A DNA stretch of 64,000 nt from JL08 sp963765555. GTDB taxonomy: Bacteria; Pseudomonadota; Alphaproteobacteria; Rhodobacterales; Rhodobacteraceae. Shown piece by piece: positions 7,340 through 16,570 of this stretch. The position numbers and the translations under genes were made by a program. The stretch is from contig CAVXWX010000012.1 of NCBI GenBank assembly GCA_963765555.1, positions 434,001 to 498,000 on the forward strand. Reading direction: 5' to 3'. The stretch's first letter is position 1. Each line of letters starts with the position of its first letter. The notes under the pieces are model-generated. The model had not been told where the DNA came from. It saw only the letters and a program-made list of their open reading frames with translations, and ran no database searches.

Positions 7340-8269
7340 ATGAAAGACGCAAATCCCGAATTTTCGCTGCGTGCCCGCAAGACGGGCGGCGGCACCGCGA
7401 CGCTGAATTCATGGGGGGCCAATTCCGATTACGGCACCTTGCGGTCGGTCATGCTCGGCCCGATCGAAAATTACCGGTGGTTGCAGACCAGTTCGGTGTC
7501 CAAGAAAACCCTGCGCCGTGGTGTGCGCTTTGACGCCGATGTGGCCCGCGCCCAGCACGGCGAAATGGTATCGGCCTATCAGTCGGCGGGGGTGGATGTG
7601 CATATTCTGACGCCCGATCCCGAATTGCCCTATCAGGTTTATGCGCGCGACAGTTCGGTGATGACGCCCTATGGCGCGATCATCACCAATATGGCGCAGT
7701 GGTGGCGGCGCGGCGAAAATTACCGCGCCATCGAAACCTACCAGAAACTGGGCATCCCGATTTACGATTACGTGACCGCAGGCACATTCGAGGGCGGCGA
7801 TTTCAACGTGATCGAACCGGGCTGTGTCCTGATCGGCTGGGAAGGCGACGAGGGGCGCAGCCAGGAACAGGCGGCGCGCCAGATCAAAGGCTGGATGGAG
7901 GCCGAAGGCTGGGAGGTGATGCTGGCCGATATCGACCCGTTTTATGTGCATATCGATCTGATGGTGGTGATGCTGGCCCCGAAACTGGCCGCGGTCTGTC
8001 TGGATTGCACCGATCCGGCCATCGTCGACTGGCTGCGCGCCAAAAAGATCGAGATCATCCCGGTGCCGTTTCAGGAAACCGTCGCGCTGGGCTGCAATGT
8101 GGTGGCGCTGGGCGAGGATCGCGTGCTGTTGCCCGCCGCGTCGAAAACGCTGAAACAGGCGTTGAAGGCGCACGGATTTACCATTTTCGATCCCGATCTG
8201 TCGATGATCACCCAAGGCGGCGGCGGGGTGCATTGCATGTGTCAAAGCCTGATCCGCGATCCGGTGTAG
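7340..8269 (+). CDS. Arginine deiminase / dimethylargininase family enzyme
   Basis: A 309-residue guanidino-modifying enzyme of the amidinotransferase fold; likely substrates are arginine or methylated arginines, not fixed by sequence. Active-site landmarks are FEGGDFN (acidic residue), VHIDLMVVMLAP (histidine) and the C-terminal GGGGVHCMC with the likely nucleophile Cys299. The ATG at 7340 is chosen because GGGAGAGGGACAG lies directly before it; a longer frame from 7277 is unsupported. It stands alone just upstream of pheT with no arginine-catabolic neighbours. Confidence 0.8.
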   Translation: MKDANPEFSLRARKTGGGTATLNSWGANSDYGTLRSVMLGPIENYRWLQTSSVSKKTLRRGVRFDADVARAQHGEMVSAYQSAGVDVHILTPDPELPYQVYARDSSVMTPYGAIITNMAQWWRRGENYRAIETYQKLGIPIYDYVTAGTFEGGDFNVIEPGCVLIGWEGDEGRSQEQAARQIKGWMEAEGWEVMLADIDPFYVHIDLMVVMLAPKLAAVCLDCTDPAIVDWLRAKKIEIIPVPFQETVALGCNVVALGEDRVLLPAASKTLKQALKAHGFTIFDPDLSMITQGGGGVHCMCQSLIRDPV

Positions 8270-8344
8270 TCGCCCCCTTTCACGCGCAGACGATATCCGG
8301 TACATGCGGCGGGAACATTCCGAATTGCCGCAGGACCCTGTATA

Positions 8345-10747
8345 ATGAAATTCACGCTTTCGTGGTTGAAAACCCATCTGGACACCACGCCAGCCTTGAT
8401 GACATCCTTTATGCCCTGACCGATCTGGGGCTTGAGGTGGAAGAGGTGATCAACCCCGCCGAAAAGCTGCGCGATTTTACCATCGGCAAGGTGCTGGAGG
8501 CGGAAAAGCACCCCGAAGCGGACCGGTTGCAGGTGTGCAAGGTCGACACCGACGCCGGCGAACTGCAGATCATCTGCGGCGCGCCGAACGCGCGCGCGGG
8601 CATCACCGTGGTTGTTGCCAAACCGGGCGTCTATGTGCCGGGCATTGATACCACCATCGGCGTTGGCAAAATCCGCGGCATCGAAAGCCACGGCATGATG
8701 GCGTCCGAACGGGAACTGGACCTGTCCGAAGAACATGACGGCATCATCGAATTGCCCAGTGGCGAAGTCGGGCAAAGCTTTACCGATTGGCTGGCGGGAA
8801 CATTTCCCGTCCAAGGTGGACCCGGTGATCGATATCGCGATCACCCCCAACCGCCCCGATGCGCTGGGCGTGCGCGGCATTGCCCGCGATCTGGCGGCGC
8901 GCGGCCTTGGCACGTTGAAACCGCAAACGGTCGAGCCTGTCGACGGGGCGTTTTCCTGCCCCGTATCGGTGCAGATTGACGAAGATACGCTGAACGGTTG
9001 CCCGCTGTTCACAGGGCGGGTGATCCGCGGTGTCAAAAACGGGCCGTCGCCCGAGTGGTTGCAGGATTTGCTGCGCGCCATCGGGTTGCGCCCGATCTCC
9101 GCGCTGGTCGATATCACCAACTTTTTCACCTATGACCAGAACCGCCCGTTGCACGTGTTCGACGTGGGCAAGATGGCGGGCGGATTGCGCATCCATCGCG
9201 CGGCAGGGCGGCGAAACCCTGATGGCGCTGGATGACAAGGAATACACGTTCCAGCCCGGCATGATGGTGATTTCCGACGAGACCGGCCCCGAAAGCATTG
9301 CCGGTATCATGGGCGGGGCGGCCACCGGTGTGACGGCTGAAACCACCGATGTGTTTCTGGAAAGCGCCTATTGGAACAATGTGCAGATCGCGCTGACCGG
9401 TCGGGCGCTGAAAATCAATTCGGACGCGCGTTACCGGTTTGAACGCGGCATTGATCCCGCATTCACCGAAGCGGGGCTGGAACTGGCCACGCAGATGGTG
9501 CTGGACCTGTGCGGCGGCGAGGCATCGGATGTGGTGGTGGCCGGTGCGGTGCCCGACACATCGCGCGCCTACCGTCTGGACACGGCGCGGGTGCAATCGC
9601 TGGTCGGCATGGACATTCCCGAAAGCGACCCAGCGCCAGACGCTGACGGCGCTGGGCTTCCGGCTGGAAGGCAACATGGCCCATGTGCCCAGCTGGCGCC
9701 CCGATGTGGATGGCGAGGCCGATCTGGTCGAGGAAGTGGCGCGCGTCGCGTCCCTGACCAAGCTGGAAGGGCGGCCCCTGCCGCGCCTGAACACCGGCAT
9801 GCCCGAAACCGGTCCTGTCACCGGCGCAGCGGCGCGAACAGGCCGCGCGGCGCACCTGTGCGGCGCTGGGATACAATGAATGCGTCAGCTATTCCTTTAT
9901 CGATCAGGCCTCGGCCGCGCTGTTTGGCGGCGGCACCGATGCGACGATGCTGGAAAACCCGATTTCAAGCGAGATGAGCCATATGCGCCCCGCGCTGTTG
10001 CCGGGATTGTTGCAGGCGGCGGCGCGCAATCAGGCGCGCGGTTTTGCCGATCTGGCCCTGTTCGAGGTCGGCCCCGCCTTTCACGGCGCGGAACCGGGTG
10101 AACAGCATTTGCTGGTGTCGGGCCTGCTGGTCGGGCGCACCGGGCCAAAGGATGTGCACGGCACATCGCGCGCCGTGGATGTGTTTGACGTCAAGGCCGA
10201 CGCCGAGGCGGTGCTGGCCGCGATGGGCGCACCGGCCAAGGTGCAAATCCTGCGCGGCGCATCCGAATGGTGGCATCCGGGGCGGCATGGCATGATCTGT
10301 CTGGGCCCGAAAAAGGTGCTGGGCGTCTTCGGCGAACTGCACCCCAAAGTGCGTGTCGGCGATGGGGATCAAGGGCGCCGCGATGGCGTTTACCCTGTGG
10401 CCGCACGAGGTGCCGCTGCCCAAGAAGACCAAGGCCACGCGCCCCGCACTGGTGATGCACGACCTGCAATCGGTTGAACGCGATTTCGCCTTTGTGGTGG
10501 CCGCAGATGTCGAGGCGACTGACGCTGGTCAACGCCGCCGCAGGCGCGGACAAGGCGCTGATCGACGATGTGCGCGTGTTTGACGAATTCATCGGCGGAT
10601 CGCTGGGCGAGGGGCAAGAAATCACTGGCGATCACCGTGCGGTTGCAACCCACGGCGGCGACGTTGAAAGAGGCCGATATCGAAGCGGTCGGCGCCAAGA
10701 TCGTGGACAAGGTTGCCAAGGCAACCGGCGGTGTGCTGCGCGGCTAA
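8345..10747 (+). CDS. pheT: Phenylalanine-tRNA ligase beta subunit (eight apparent indels)
   Basis: Beta subunit of the tRNA-Phe charging enzyme, supplying tRNA-binding and editing domains. Start MKFTLSWLKTHLDT, then the EMAP-like tRNA-binding domain (KVLEAEKHPEADRLQVCKVD, ICGAPNARAG), then VDPVIDIAITPNRPDALG, IMGGAATGVT, RFERGIDP, WRPDVDGEADLVEEVAR (B5), ENPISSEMSHMRP and a C-terminal ferredoxin-like anticodon-binding domain ending GGVLRG. Reading it whole needs one deletion near 8388 and seven insertions near 8797, 9207, 9630, 9814, 10352, 10518 and 10612. That nets six bases, leaving about 798 residues, normal length. Since the gene is essential and complete, these are probably errors in the sequence. 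Confidence 0.9.
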
Positions 10748-10790
10748 TGGCGCGCAGCCCCGTATTTAAGGCAAAAAGAAAGGAACTGTC

Positions 10791-11240
10791 ATGACATTGA
10801 ACGTCTACCTGTCCGGAGAAATCCACACCGACTGGCGCGAACAGATCATCGACGGGGCGGCCGGGCTGGATGTGGCATTTGACAGCCCCGTGACCGATCA
10901 CGGGGCCAGCGATGATTGCGGTGTTGCGATACTGGGGGCCGAGGCCGACAAATACTGGCACGATCACAAGGGCGCGATGGTGAACGCGATCCGCACCCGC
11001 AAGGGGATTGCCGGTGCCGATGTTGTGGTGGTGCGCTTTGGCGAGCAGTACAAGCAGTGGAACGCCGCCTTTGATGCCGGATATGCAGCGGCATTGGGCA
11101 AATCGCTGATCATCCTGCACGGGCCCGATCATGCGCATGCGCTGAAAGAGGTGGATGCCGCTGCGCTGGCCGTCGCGCAGGAGCCGCGTCAGGTGGTCGA
11201 GATCTTGCGCTATGTTCTGACAGGCGCGTTGCCGGGCTAG
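10791..11240 (+). CDS. ytoQ: YtoQ family protein
   Basis: A 149-residue cytoplasmic protein of the YtoQ family. The start MTLNVYLSGEIHTDWREQI, the middle ILGAEADKYWHDHKGA with IRTRKGI, and RFGEQYKQWNAAFDAGYAAA are characteristic. The fold resembles nucleoside 2-deoxyribosyltransferases (the EQYKQWNAAFDAG stretch), but no activity is established. AAAGGAA precedes the ATG. It is 43 bp after pheT and could be co-transcribed with it. Confidence 0.8.
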   Translation: MTLNVYLSGEIHTDWREQIIDGAAGLDVAFDSPVTDHGASDDCGVAILGAEADKYWHDHKGAMVNAIRTRKGIAGADVVVVRFGEQYKQWNAAFDAGYAAALGKSLIILHGPDHAHALKEVDAAALAVAQEPRQVVEILRYVLTGALPG

Positions 11241-11279
11241 ACCGGGCGCGGTTGGCGCGCCCGATCTGCCGCGAAACGA

Positions 11280-11978
11280 TCAGTCGCGCGGCGGGGTGAC
11301 AAGGCCGGTCTGCACCGCAGGGCGGTCCAGAAACCGGTCCAGATAGGCCACAAGGTTGGGGTGATCGGCCCACCCAAGCACGTCGCGCGCCCCGTAAAAA
11401 TCAAGCGTGCGCAGCCATGGCGCGATGGCGATATCGGCGATGGAATACTCGCCCGCGATCCAGTCCTTGCCGTCCATCTCTTTTTCCAGCACGGACAACA
11501 GGCGTTTGGCTTCGCCGATATAGCGGTCGCGCGGGCGGGGGTCTTGGATATCGCTGCCGGCGAATTTGTAGAAAAAGCCGAGCTGCCCGAACATCGGGCC
11601 CAGACCGCCCATCTGGAACATCAGCCACTGGATGATTTTCGCCCTGTCAGTGGCGGTCTTGCCGATCAGCTTGCCGGATTTTTCCGCCAGATAGATCAGG
11701 ATCGCACCGCTTTCGAACAGACCGATCGGCGCGCCGTCAGGGCCGTTGGGGTCGACGATGGCGGGGATTTTGTTGTTGGGGTTCAGCGACAGGAATTCGG
11801 GGCTTTTGACGTCGGCATCCGACAGCGTCACCTTGTGGGCCTCGTAAGGGATGCCGGTTTCTTCCAGCGCAATCGATGCTTTGACACCGTTGGGCGTGGG
11901 AAAGGAATACAATTGCAGAATATCTGGGTTCTGGGCGGGCCATTTCCGGGAAATGGGAAAATCGGCAAGGCGGGACAT
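11280..11978 (-). CDS. Glutathione S-transferase (YfcG/YghU-like)
   Basis: A 232-residue GST. The N-terminal thioredoxin-like domain has FPTPNGVKASIALEETGIPY, NPNNKIPAIVDP (the cis-proline) and FESGAILIYLAE (the ESGA glutathione site). The C-terminal helical domain has YSIADIAIAPWL, the conserved folding motif. The TPNG start of helix 1 resembles nu-class YfcG/YghU enzymes, which have disulfide reductase activity in E. coli. The substrate here is unknown. It is a single leftward gene, convergent with ytoQ. Confidence 0.88.
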   Translation of the reverse strand: MSRLADFPISRKWPAQNPDILQLYSFPTPNGVKASIALEETGIPYEAHKVTLSDADVKSPEFLSLNPNNKIPAIVDPNGPDGAPIGLFESGAILIYLAEKSGKLIGKTATDRAKIIQWLMFQMGGLGPMFGQLGFFYKFAGSDIQDPRPRDRYIGEAKRLLSVLEKEMDGKDWIAGEYSIADIAIAPWLRTLDFYGARDVLGWADHPNLVAYLDRFLDRPAVQTGLVTPPRD

Positions 11979-12137
11979 GATCTGATCCTTTATGAATGAG
12001 GTGCCAACCTAAGAACTTTTCCCCGTAAAAACAGCTTAGGGAGTGTGCGCGCATATGCTATCGGCTGTGTCATTATGAACAGAGCGCGAAACCGGACCTT
12101 GGGAAAACCCGTCAGGTTCTGAAAATAGGGACAGACA

Positions 12138-12569
12138 ATGATTCAAGAATTCAAAGACTTTATCGCCAAGGGCAACGTCATGGACATGGCCGTGGGGATC
12201 ATCATCGGCGCGGCCTTTACCGCGATTGTGACATCGCTGGTGGGTGATCTGATCAACCCGATCATCGGTCTGGTGTCGGGCGGTGTGGACTTTACCAACA
12301 ATTATGCCGTGCTGGGCGGCGACGTGCCCGCAGGTGCCTCGCTTGAGGCGGCGCGCGAAGCCGGTGCATCGGTGTTTGCTTATGGCGCGTTCATCATGGC
12401 CGTGATCAATTTCCTGATCATTGCATGGGTTGTTTTCATGCTGGTGAAAATGGTCAACCGCGTGAAAGACGCCGCCGCCGCCGAAGAAGAGGCCGTGGAA
12501 GAAGCGCCCGCAGGCCCGACCGAACTGGAGATTCTGATGGAAATCCGGGACGCCATGAAAAAGGCCTGA
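12138..12569 (+). CDS. mscL: Large-conductance mechanosensitive channel
   Basis: Inner-membrane pentameric channel that opens on extreme membrane tension to release solutes in osmotic downshock. The 143-residue protein has the N-terminal amphipathic helix MIQEFKDFIAKGNVMDMAVG, the pore helix GIIIGAAFTAIVTSLVGDLI, a periplasmic loop, the second membrane helix FIMAVINFLIIAWVVFMLVK and an acidic-then-helical C-terminus ending RDAMKKA. It is followed by an intrinsic terminator and then by an MscS-type channel, so two osmotic valves lie together. Confidence 0.95.
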   Translation: MIQEFKDFIAKGNVMDMAVGIIIGAAFTAIVTSLVGDLINPIIGLVSGGVDFTNNYAVLGGDVPAGASLEAAREAGASVFAYGAFIMAVINFLIIAWVVFMLVKMVNRVKDAAAAEEEAVEEAPAGPTELEILMEIRDAMKKA

Positions 12570-12591
12570 GACAAACCATCAGACCCAAAGG

Positions 12592-12618
12592 AAAGCCCGC
12601 CCTGTGCGGGCTTTTTTG
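12592..12618 (+). terminator. Intrinsic terminator after mscL
   Basis: Stem GCCCGC / GCGGGC with a 5-base loop, followed by TTTTTT, 25 bp after the mscL stop. Confidence 0.85.
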
Positions 12619-12752
12619 TGCCGCGCGCGGGGAGGACAGAGGTGCGCTCTGGCCCGTTGCATTGACATTGTGGCGCGCGCGGAAATATCAGGTGTCCCGC
12701 GGGGGCACGCGCCGCCGAGGGATTGTATTGTCTTGCGCAGGAGATCGGACAC

Positions 12753-13559
12753 GTGACTGAAATAATGGAATATCTGGGCGAATTCGCCCCCCTTGCCATC
12801 AATGCGCTGAAGGCGCTGGTGGTTCTGATCGTCGGCTGGATGATCGCTGGCCGGATCGGTGGTGTCGTAAACCGCCGCCTGAACGCGCTGCCGCAAATGG
12901 ACCCGACGCTGGCGAATTTCCTGTCCAGCATGGCAAAGTGGCTGGTGTTGCTGGTGGTCGGCATCGCCGTTCTGAACATTTTCGGGGTCGAGGCAACCAG
13001 CCTTGTGGCCATTCTGGGCGCCGGTACGCTGGCCATCGGTCTGGCGTTGCAGGGCACGTTAAGCCATCTGGCGGCGGGGTTCATGCTGGTGCTGTTCCGG
13101 CCTTATAAGCTGGGTCAGTATGTTGAAATTGCGGGCACGGCGGGCACGGTCAAGGACCTGAACCTGTTTGTGACCGAACTGGTCACACCGGACAATGTGC
13201 AGATCATCATCCCCAATGGCGAGGCCTGGGGCAGCGTGATCACCAACTATTCCGCGCATGACACACGCCGCGTCGATATCGTGTTCGGGATCGATTACGG
13301 CGACAGCGCCGATGCCGCGATCCAGATCATTCTGGATATGGCCAAGGGCGATGCGCGCGTATTGGACGATCCGGCCCCGTGGGCGCATGTGACCAATCTG
13401 GGCGACAGTTCCGTCGACATCACGACCCGCATCTGGTGCAAGGCCGATGATTACTGGGCGTTGAAATTCGACATGACCAAAGCTGTGAAAGAAGCGTTTG
13501 ACGACAAGGGTATTTCGATCCCCTATCCGCATTCTGTCGAAATCCAGAAAGCGGGCTGA
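12753..13559 (+). CDS. Small-conductance mechanosensitive channel (MscS family)
   Basis: An MscS-type channel of about 268 residues. Three N-terminal membrane helices include the pore-lining glycine/alanine-rich GAGTLAIGLALQGTLSHLAAG; then come the beta domain FRPYKLGQYVEIAGTAGTV and VIIPNGEAWGSVITN-type motifs of the cytoplasmic cage. The GTG at 12753 is preferred because AGGAG lies 9 bp upstream; the ATG at 12765 is the alternative, and the upstream ATG at 12723 precedes the ribosome site. It ends at an intrinsic terminator. Confidence 0.9.
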   Translation: MTEIMEYLGEFAPLAINALKALVVLIVGWMIAGRIGGVVNRRLNALPQMDPTLANFLSSMAKWLVLLVVGIAVLNIFGVEATSLVAILGAGTLAIGLALQGTLSHLAAGFMLVLFRPYKLGQYVEIAGTAGTVKDLNLFVTELVTPDNVQIIIPNGEAWGSVITNYSAHDTRRVDIVFGIDYGDSADAAIQIILDMAKGDARVLDDPAPWAHVTNLGDSSVDITTRIWCKADDYWALKFDMTKAVKEAFDDKGISIPYPHSVEIQKAG

Positions 13560-13577
13560 TCAGCCTTTTCCAACGGG

Positions 13578-13608
13578 GGGCGGTGCATGCAATGTGCCGC
13601 CCTTTTTT
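13578..13608 (+). terminator. Intrinsic terminator after the MscS-type gene
   Basis: Stem GGGCGG / CCGCCC with a partly paired loop, followed by TTTTTT, about 20 bp after the stop codon. Confidence 0.75.
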
Positions 13609-13698
13609 GTGCGCAAATGGTGCCCCGAAGGCCGCAGAATTGCCGGTACCTGCGCTTTTCGGCTTTCGGGGCGCGGTGCGGGGCACCGCATTCGCAGG

Positions 13699-13881
13699 TC
13701 AGGAAAACCGCAACGACCAGACCGAACGGCGCGGCATCGGCGTCCTTTTGGGGGCCAGCGCCTTGATCATGCTTTGGGCCTGTTCCGCACGTTTCTGGCG
13801 GCCGATCTGCATATAATATGCCGTGTCGATCGACCCGTCGGGGCGGTATCTGATTGCGGTGTTTTCATCTGGATGTTTCAT
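13699..13881 (-). CDS. Small hypothetical protein
   Basis: A 60-residue protein starting MKHPDENTAIRYRPDGSIDT and continuing AYYMQIGRQKRAEQAQ, rich in charged residues with no membrane segment. Codon use matches the surrounding genes, and the RYRPDGSIDTAYY core looks constrained. I believe similar small proteins occur in related bacteria but cannot name a family. It is divergent from the winged-helix/hydrolase gene. Confidence 0.5.
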   Translation of the reverse strand: MKHPDENTAIRYRPDGSIDTAYYMQIGRQKRAEQAQSMIKALAPKRTPMPRRSVWSLRFS

Positions 13882-14034
13882 CTGTCATGTCCTTTTGCGG
13901 AATAGGCCCATTCAGACAGAAACGGCGCAGGGCTGCTTGAAGAGGGTCTTTAGATTGTCTTGTCATTTCGCCCGAACGGTTGCTGTTTGCTGAAAATCCT
14001 TGTGTGACACGGCCGGACAATCGTTCAATGGCGC

Positions 14035-15234
14035 ATGATTTATCGTTTCGCGACATGCACGCTGGATACGGACACGCACAGGTTTATGCGCGCCGGCAAG
14101 CCGGTTCATGTTGAACCGCAGGTGTTCGATTTGCTGCGTGTGCTGGCAGACAGCAACGGGCGGTTGGTGACGAAAGACGATCTGGTGGAAACGGTCTGGC
14201 GGGGTATGAGTGTATCAGACTCGACCATCAGCGCGCGGATCAACGCGGCGCGCACGGCTGTCGGGGATACAGGGGCGGCGCAGGTGATTATCAAAACGGT
14301 GCATGGGCGCGGGTTCCAGTTGATCGCAGAGGTCGGAACCGATGCGGCGGCGTCTGCACCGCAGGTGGCGACCAATCCGGCAGAGCGCCAAAGCATCCGG
14401 TTTGTGCCTTCAACGAAAGGTGCGAGGATTGCCACGGCCCAAAGCGGCAGCGGCCCGCCGCTTGTGCGGGTCGGGCACTGGCTGTCGCATCTGGAACTGG
14501 ACTGGCACAGCCCTGTGTGGCTGCCGCTGTTGCAGGCGCTGGGGCAGGACAACACGCTGATCCGTTATGACCAAAGGGGCACGGGCCTGTCATCGCGCGA
14601 TCTGGCGGGCGCGGATCTTGAAACATTTGTCGATGATCTGGAACGGGTGGCGGATGCGCACGGCTTGGACCGGTTTCCGGTTTTTGCCGCGTCGCAGGCG
14701 GTGCCGGTTGCGATCCGGTTTGCCGTGCGCTGCCCTGACCGTGTCAGCGGGCTGGTGCTGTATGGCGGCTATGCCCAGGGGCGCGCGCTGCGCGATCTGG
14801 CACCGGACGATATCAAGGAAGACACGGTGCTGGGCCTGATCCGCGCGGGATGGGGCAAGGCCGACAGCGCGTTCATGAACGCGTTTTCGACCCTGTTCAT
14901 GCCTGATGCCACGCCTGCGCAGATGGATGATTTTGTTAAAATGCAACTGGTCACGATTGCGCCCGAAAACGCCGCAGAATTGCGCCAGATCGTGGACCGC
15001 TTCGATGTGCGGGCGCAATTGCCATTGCTGCGCGCGCCAACACTGGTGGTGCATGCATTGGGCGATGCGATCCAGCCGATTGAACAGGGGCGGATATTGG
15101 CCAGCGAAATCCCCGATGCGCGGTTTTTGCCGCTGGACAGCCGCAACCACATACCGTTGCCGCAACAGGGCAGTTGGGCCCACATGATGCAGGAAACAGG
15201 GCAGTTTCTGGAAAATATGTGCAGGGCCCGATAA
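14035..15234 (+). CDS. Winged-helix DNA-binding / alpha-beta hydrolase fusion regulator
   Basis: A 399-residue one-component regulator. Residues 1-100 are an OmpR/CadC-type winged helix: LDTDTHRFMRAGKPVHVEPQ, FDLLRVLADSNGRLVTKDDL, the recognition region TISARINAARTAVGD and the wing VIIKTVHGRGFQL. Residues 110-395 are an alpha/beta hydrolase with RYDQRGTGLS, a nucleophile elbow FAASQAV (Ser220), Asp344 in LGDAIQP and His372 in SRNHIPLP. The triad positions are intact, but the usual GxSxG glycines are alanines, so the domain may sense a ligand more than turn it over. No transmembrane helix separates the domains, unlike CadC. Target genes are unknown. Confidence 0.85.
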   Translation: MIYRFATCTLDTDTHRFMRAGKPVHVEPQVFDLLRVLADSNGRLVTKDDLVETVWRGMSVSDSTISARINAARTAVGDTGAAQVIIKTVHGRGFQLIAEVGTDAAASAPQVATNPAERQSIRFVPSTKGARIATAQSGSGPPLVRVGHWLSHLELDWHSPVWLPLLQALGQDNTLIRYDQRGTGLSSRDLAGADLETFVDDLERVADAHGLDRFPVFAASQAVPVAIRFAVRCPDRVSGLVLYGGYAQGRALRDLAPDDIKEDTVLGLIRAGWGKADSAFMNAFSTLFMPDATPAQMDDFVKMQLVTIAPENAAELRQIVDRFDVRAQLPLLRAPTLVVHALGDAIQPIEQGRILASEIPDARFLPLDSRNHIPLPQQGSWAHMMQETGQFLENMCRAR

Positions 15235-15257
15235 CGGGGCCAACAGCGCTTGGGCCA

Positions 15258-15293
15258 CAAAAAAGGGCGGTGCAGATGTGGTCTGCGCCGCCC
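15258..15293 (-). terminator. Intrinsic terminator of ald
   Basis: On the minus strand a 12-bp stem (GGGCGGCGCAGA with TCTGCACCGCCC, one wobble) is followed by TTTTTT. It lies just downstream of the ald stop codon. Confidence 0.8.
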
Positions 15294-15315
15294 GATTTCA
15301 AACTGTTACGACAGG

Positions 15316-16428
15316 TCAGACCAGCGAATGCGGATCGACAAAATCCAGACCCAGCGCAACGCCCACGGCCTCGTATGTCAACTGGCCGGCATGCACGTTC
15401 AGACCGTTCAGCAGGTGGCGGTCATCGGCGCAGGCCTTTTTCCAGCCCTTGTCGGCCAGTGCCAGCATGAACGGCATGGTGGCGTTGCCCAATGCGATGG
15501 TCGATGTGCGCGCAACCGCGCCGGGCATGTTGGCGACGCAGTAGTGCATGATGCCGTCCACGTCATAGATCGGGTCCTGATGCGTGGTGGCTTTGGATGT
15601 TTCGAAACATCCGCCCTGATCAATCGCCACGTCCACAAGGGCCGCACCGGGTTTCAGTTCGGACAGTTGTGCACGGCTGATCAGTTTGGGGGCCGCCGCA
15701 CCGGGGATCAGAACCGCGCCGATGATCATATCGGCCTGACGCGCCAGTTCGATCGTGTTGCCCGCGCTGGCATAGCTGGTTTTGAACTGCCCGCCAAAGA
15801 CATCATCCAGATAGCGCATGCGCGGCAGGGAGCGGTCGAGCACAGTCACATCCGCGCCCATACCGGCGGCAATGCGCGCCGCGTGGGTGCCGACAACGCC
15901 GCCGCCGATCACCATCACACGCGCGGGGCCCACACCGGGCACGCCGCCCATCAGAACGCCGCGGCCACCATTGGCCTTTTGCAGCGTCCATGCGCCGACC
16001 TGCGGCGCCAGACGACCGGCCACTTCGGACATCGGGGCCAGCAACGGCAGGCCACCGGCCGCGTCGGTGACGGTTTCATAGGCGATGGCGGTACAGCCTG
16101 ACGCCAGCAGATCGTGGGTCTGGTCGGGATCGGGCGCAAGGTGCAGATAGGTAAACAGCAACTGGCCGTCGCGCAGCATCTTGCGTTCGCCCGCTTGCGG
16201 TTCCTTGACCTTGACGATCATGTCGGCGGCGGCGAACACCTCGGCGGCGGTGCCGATAATTTCGGCACCCGCGGCGCGGTAGGCATCGTCATCAAAACCG
16301 GCACCGATGCCCGCATTGGTTTCGACAATCACGCTGTGGCCACGGTTGACGGCCTCTTGCGCGGCGTTGGGGGTCATCCCGACGCGGAATTCCTGTGGTT
16401 TGATCTCTTTGGGGCAACCGATTTTCAT
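15316..16428 (-). CDS. ald: Alanine dehydrogenase
   Basis: Interconverts L-alanine and pyruvate plus ammonia with NAD. The 370-residue protein opens MKIGCPKEIKPQEFRVGMTP. The catalytic lysine is in VKVKEPQAGE and the histidine in FTYLHLAPD, and the Rossmann fold is VMVIGGGVVGTHAARIAAG. It is divergent from an Lrp/AsnC regulator gene 142 bp away, a common arrangement in which the regulator activates ald in response to alanine; that regulation is inferred here. A strong terminator follows. Confidence 0.95.
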   Translation of the reverse strand: MKIGCPKEIKPQEFRVGMTPNAAQEAVNRGHSVIVETNAGIGAGFDDDAYRAAGAEIIGTAAEVFAAADMIVKVKEPQAGERKMLRDGQLLFTYLHLAPDPDQTHDLLASGCTAIAYETVTDAAGGLPLLAPMSEVAGRLAPQVGAWTLQKANGGRGVLMGGVPGVGPARVMVIGGGVVGTHAARIAAGMGADVTVLDRSLPRMRYLDDVFGGQFKTSYASAGNTIELARQADMIIGAVLIPGAAAPKLISRAQLSELKPGAALVDVAIDQGGCFETSKATTHQDPIYDVDGIMHYCVANMPGAVARTSTIALGNATMPFMLALADKGWKKACADDRHLLNGLNVHAGQLTYEAVGVALGLDFVDPHSLV

Positions 16429-16497
16429 GGCGCGACTCTCCTGTTGTTTTCAATTTGCCCAAAAATGAGGCATCCGCGACGCAATTCCTGTGATATC

Positions 16498-16517
16498 TAC
16501 CCTCGTCAAGCAGGGTA
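16498..16517. promoter_or_regulatory. Inverted repeat in the ald/Lrp intergenic region
   Basis: TACCCT and AGGGTA flank an 8-bp spacer, roughly midway between the divergent starts. Next to it TTCG and CGAA are spaced by 9 bp (about 16521-16537). Lrp-type regulators bind degenerate 15-bp dyads in such places, so this is a candidate operator. No binding consensus was tested. Confidence 0.4.
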
Positions 16518-16570
16518 TTTTTCGAATAGTATGCGAAGAAATGACCCTTTGACGCGAAAGTTTTGCACGT

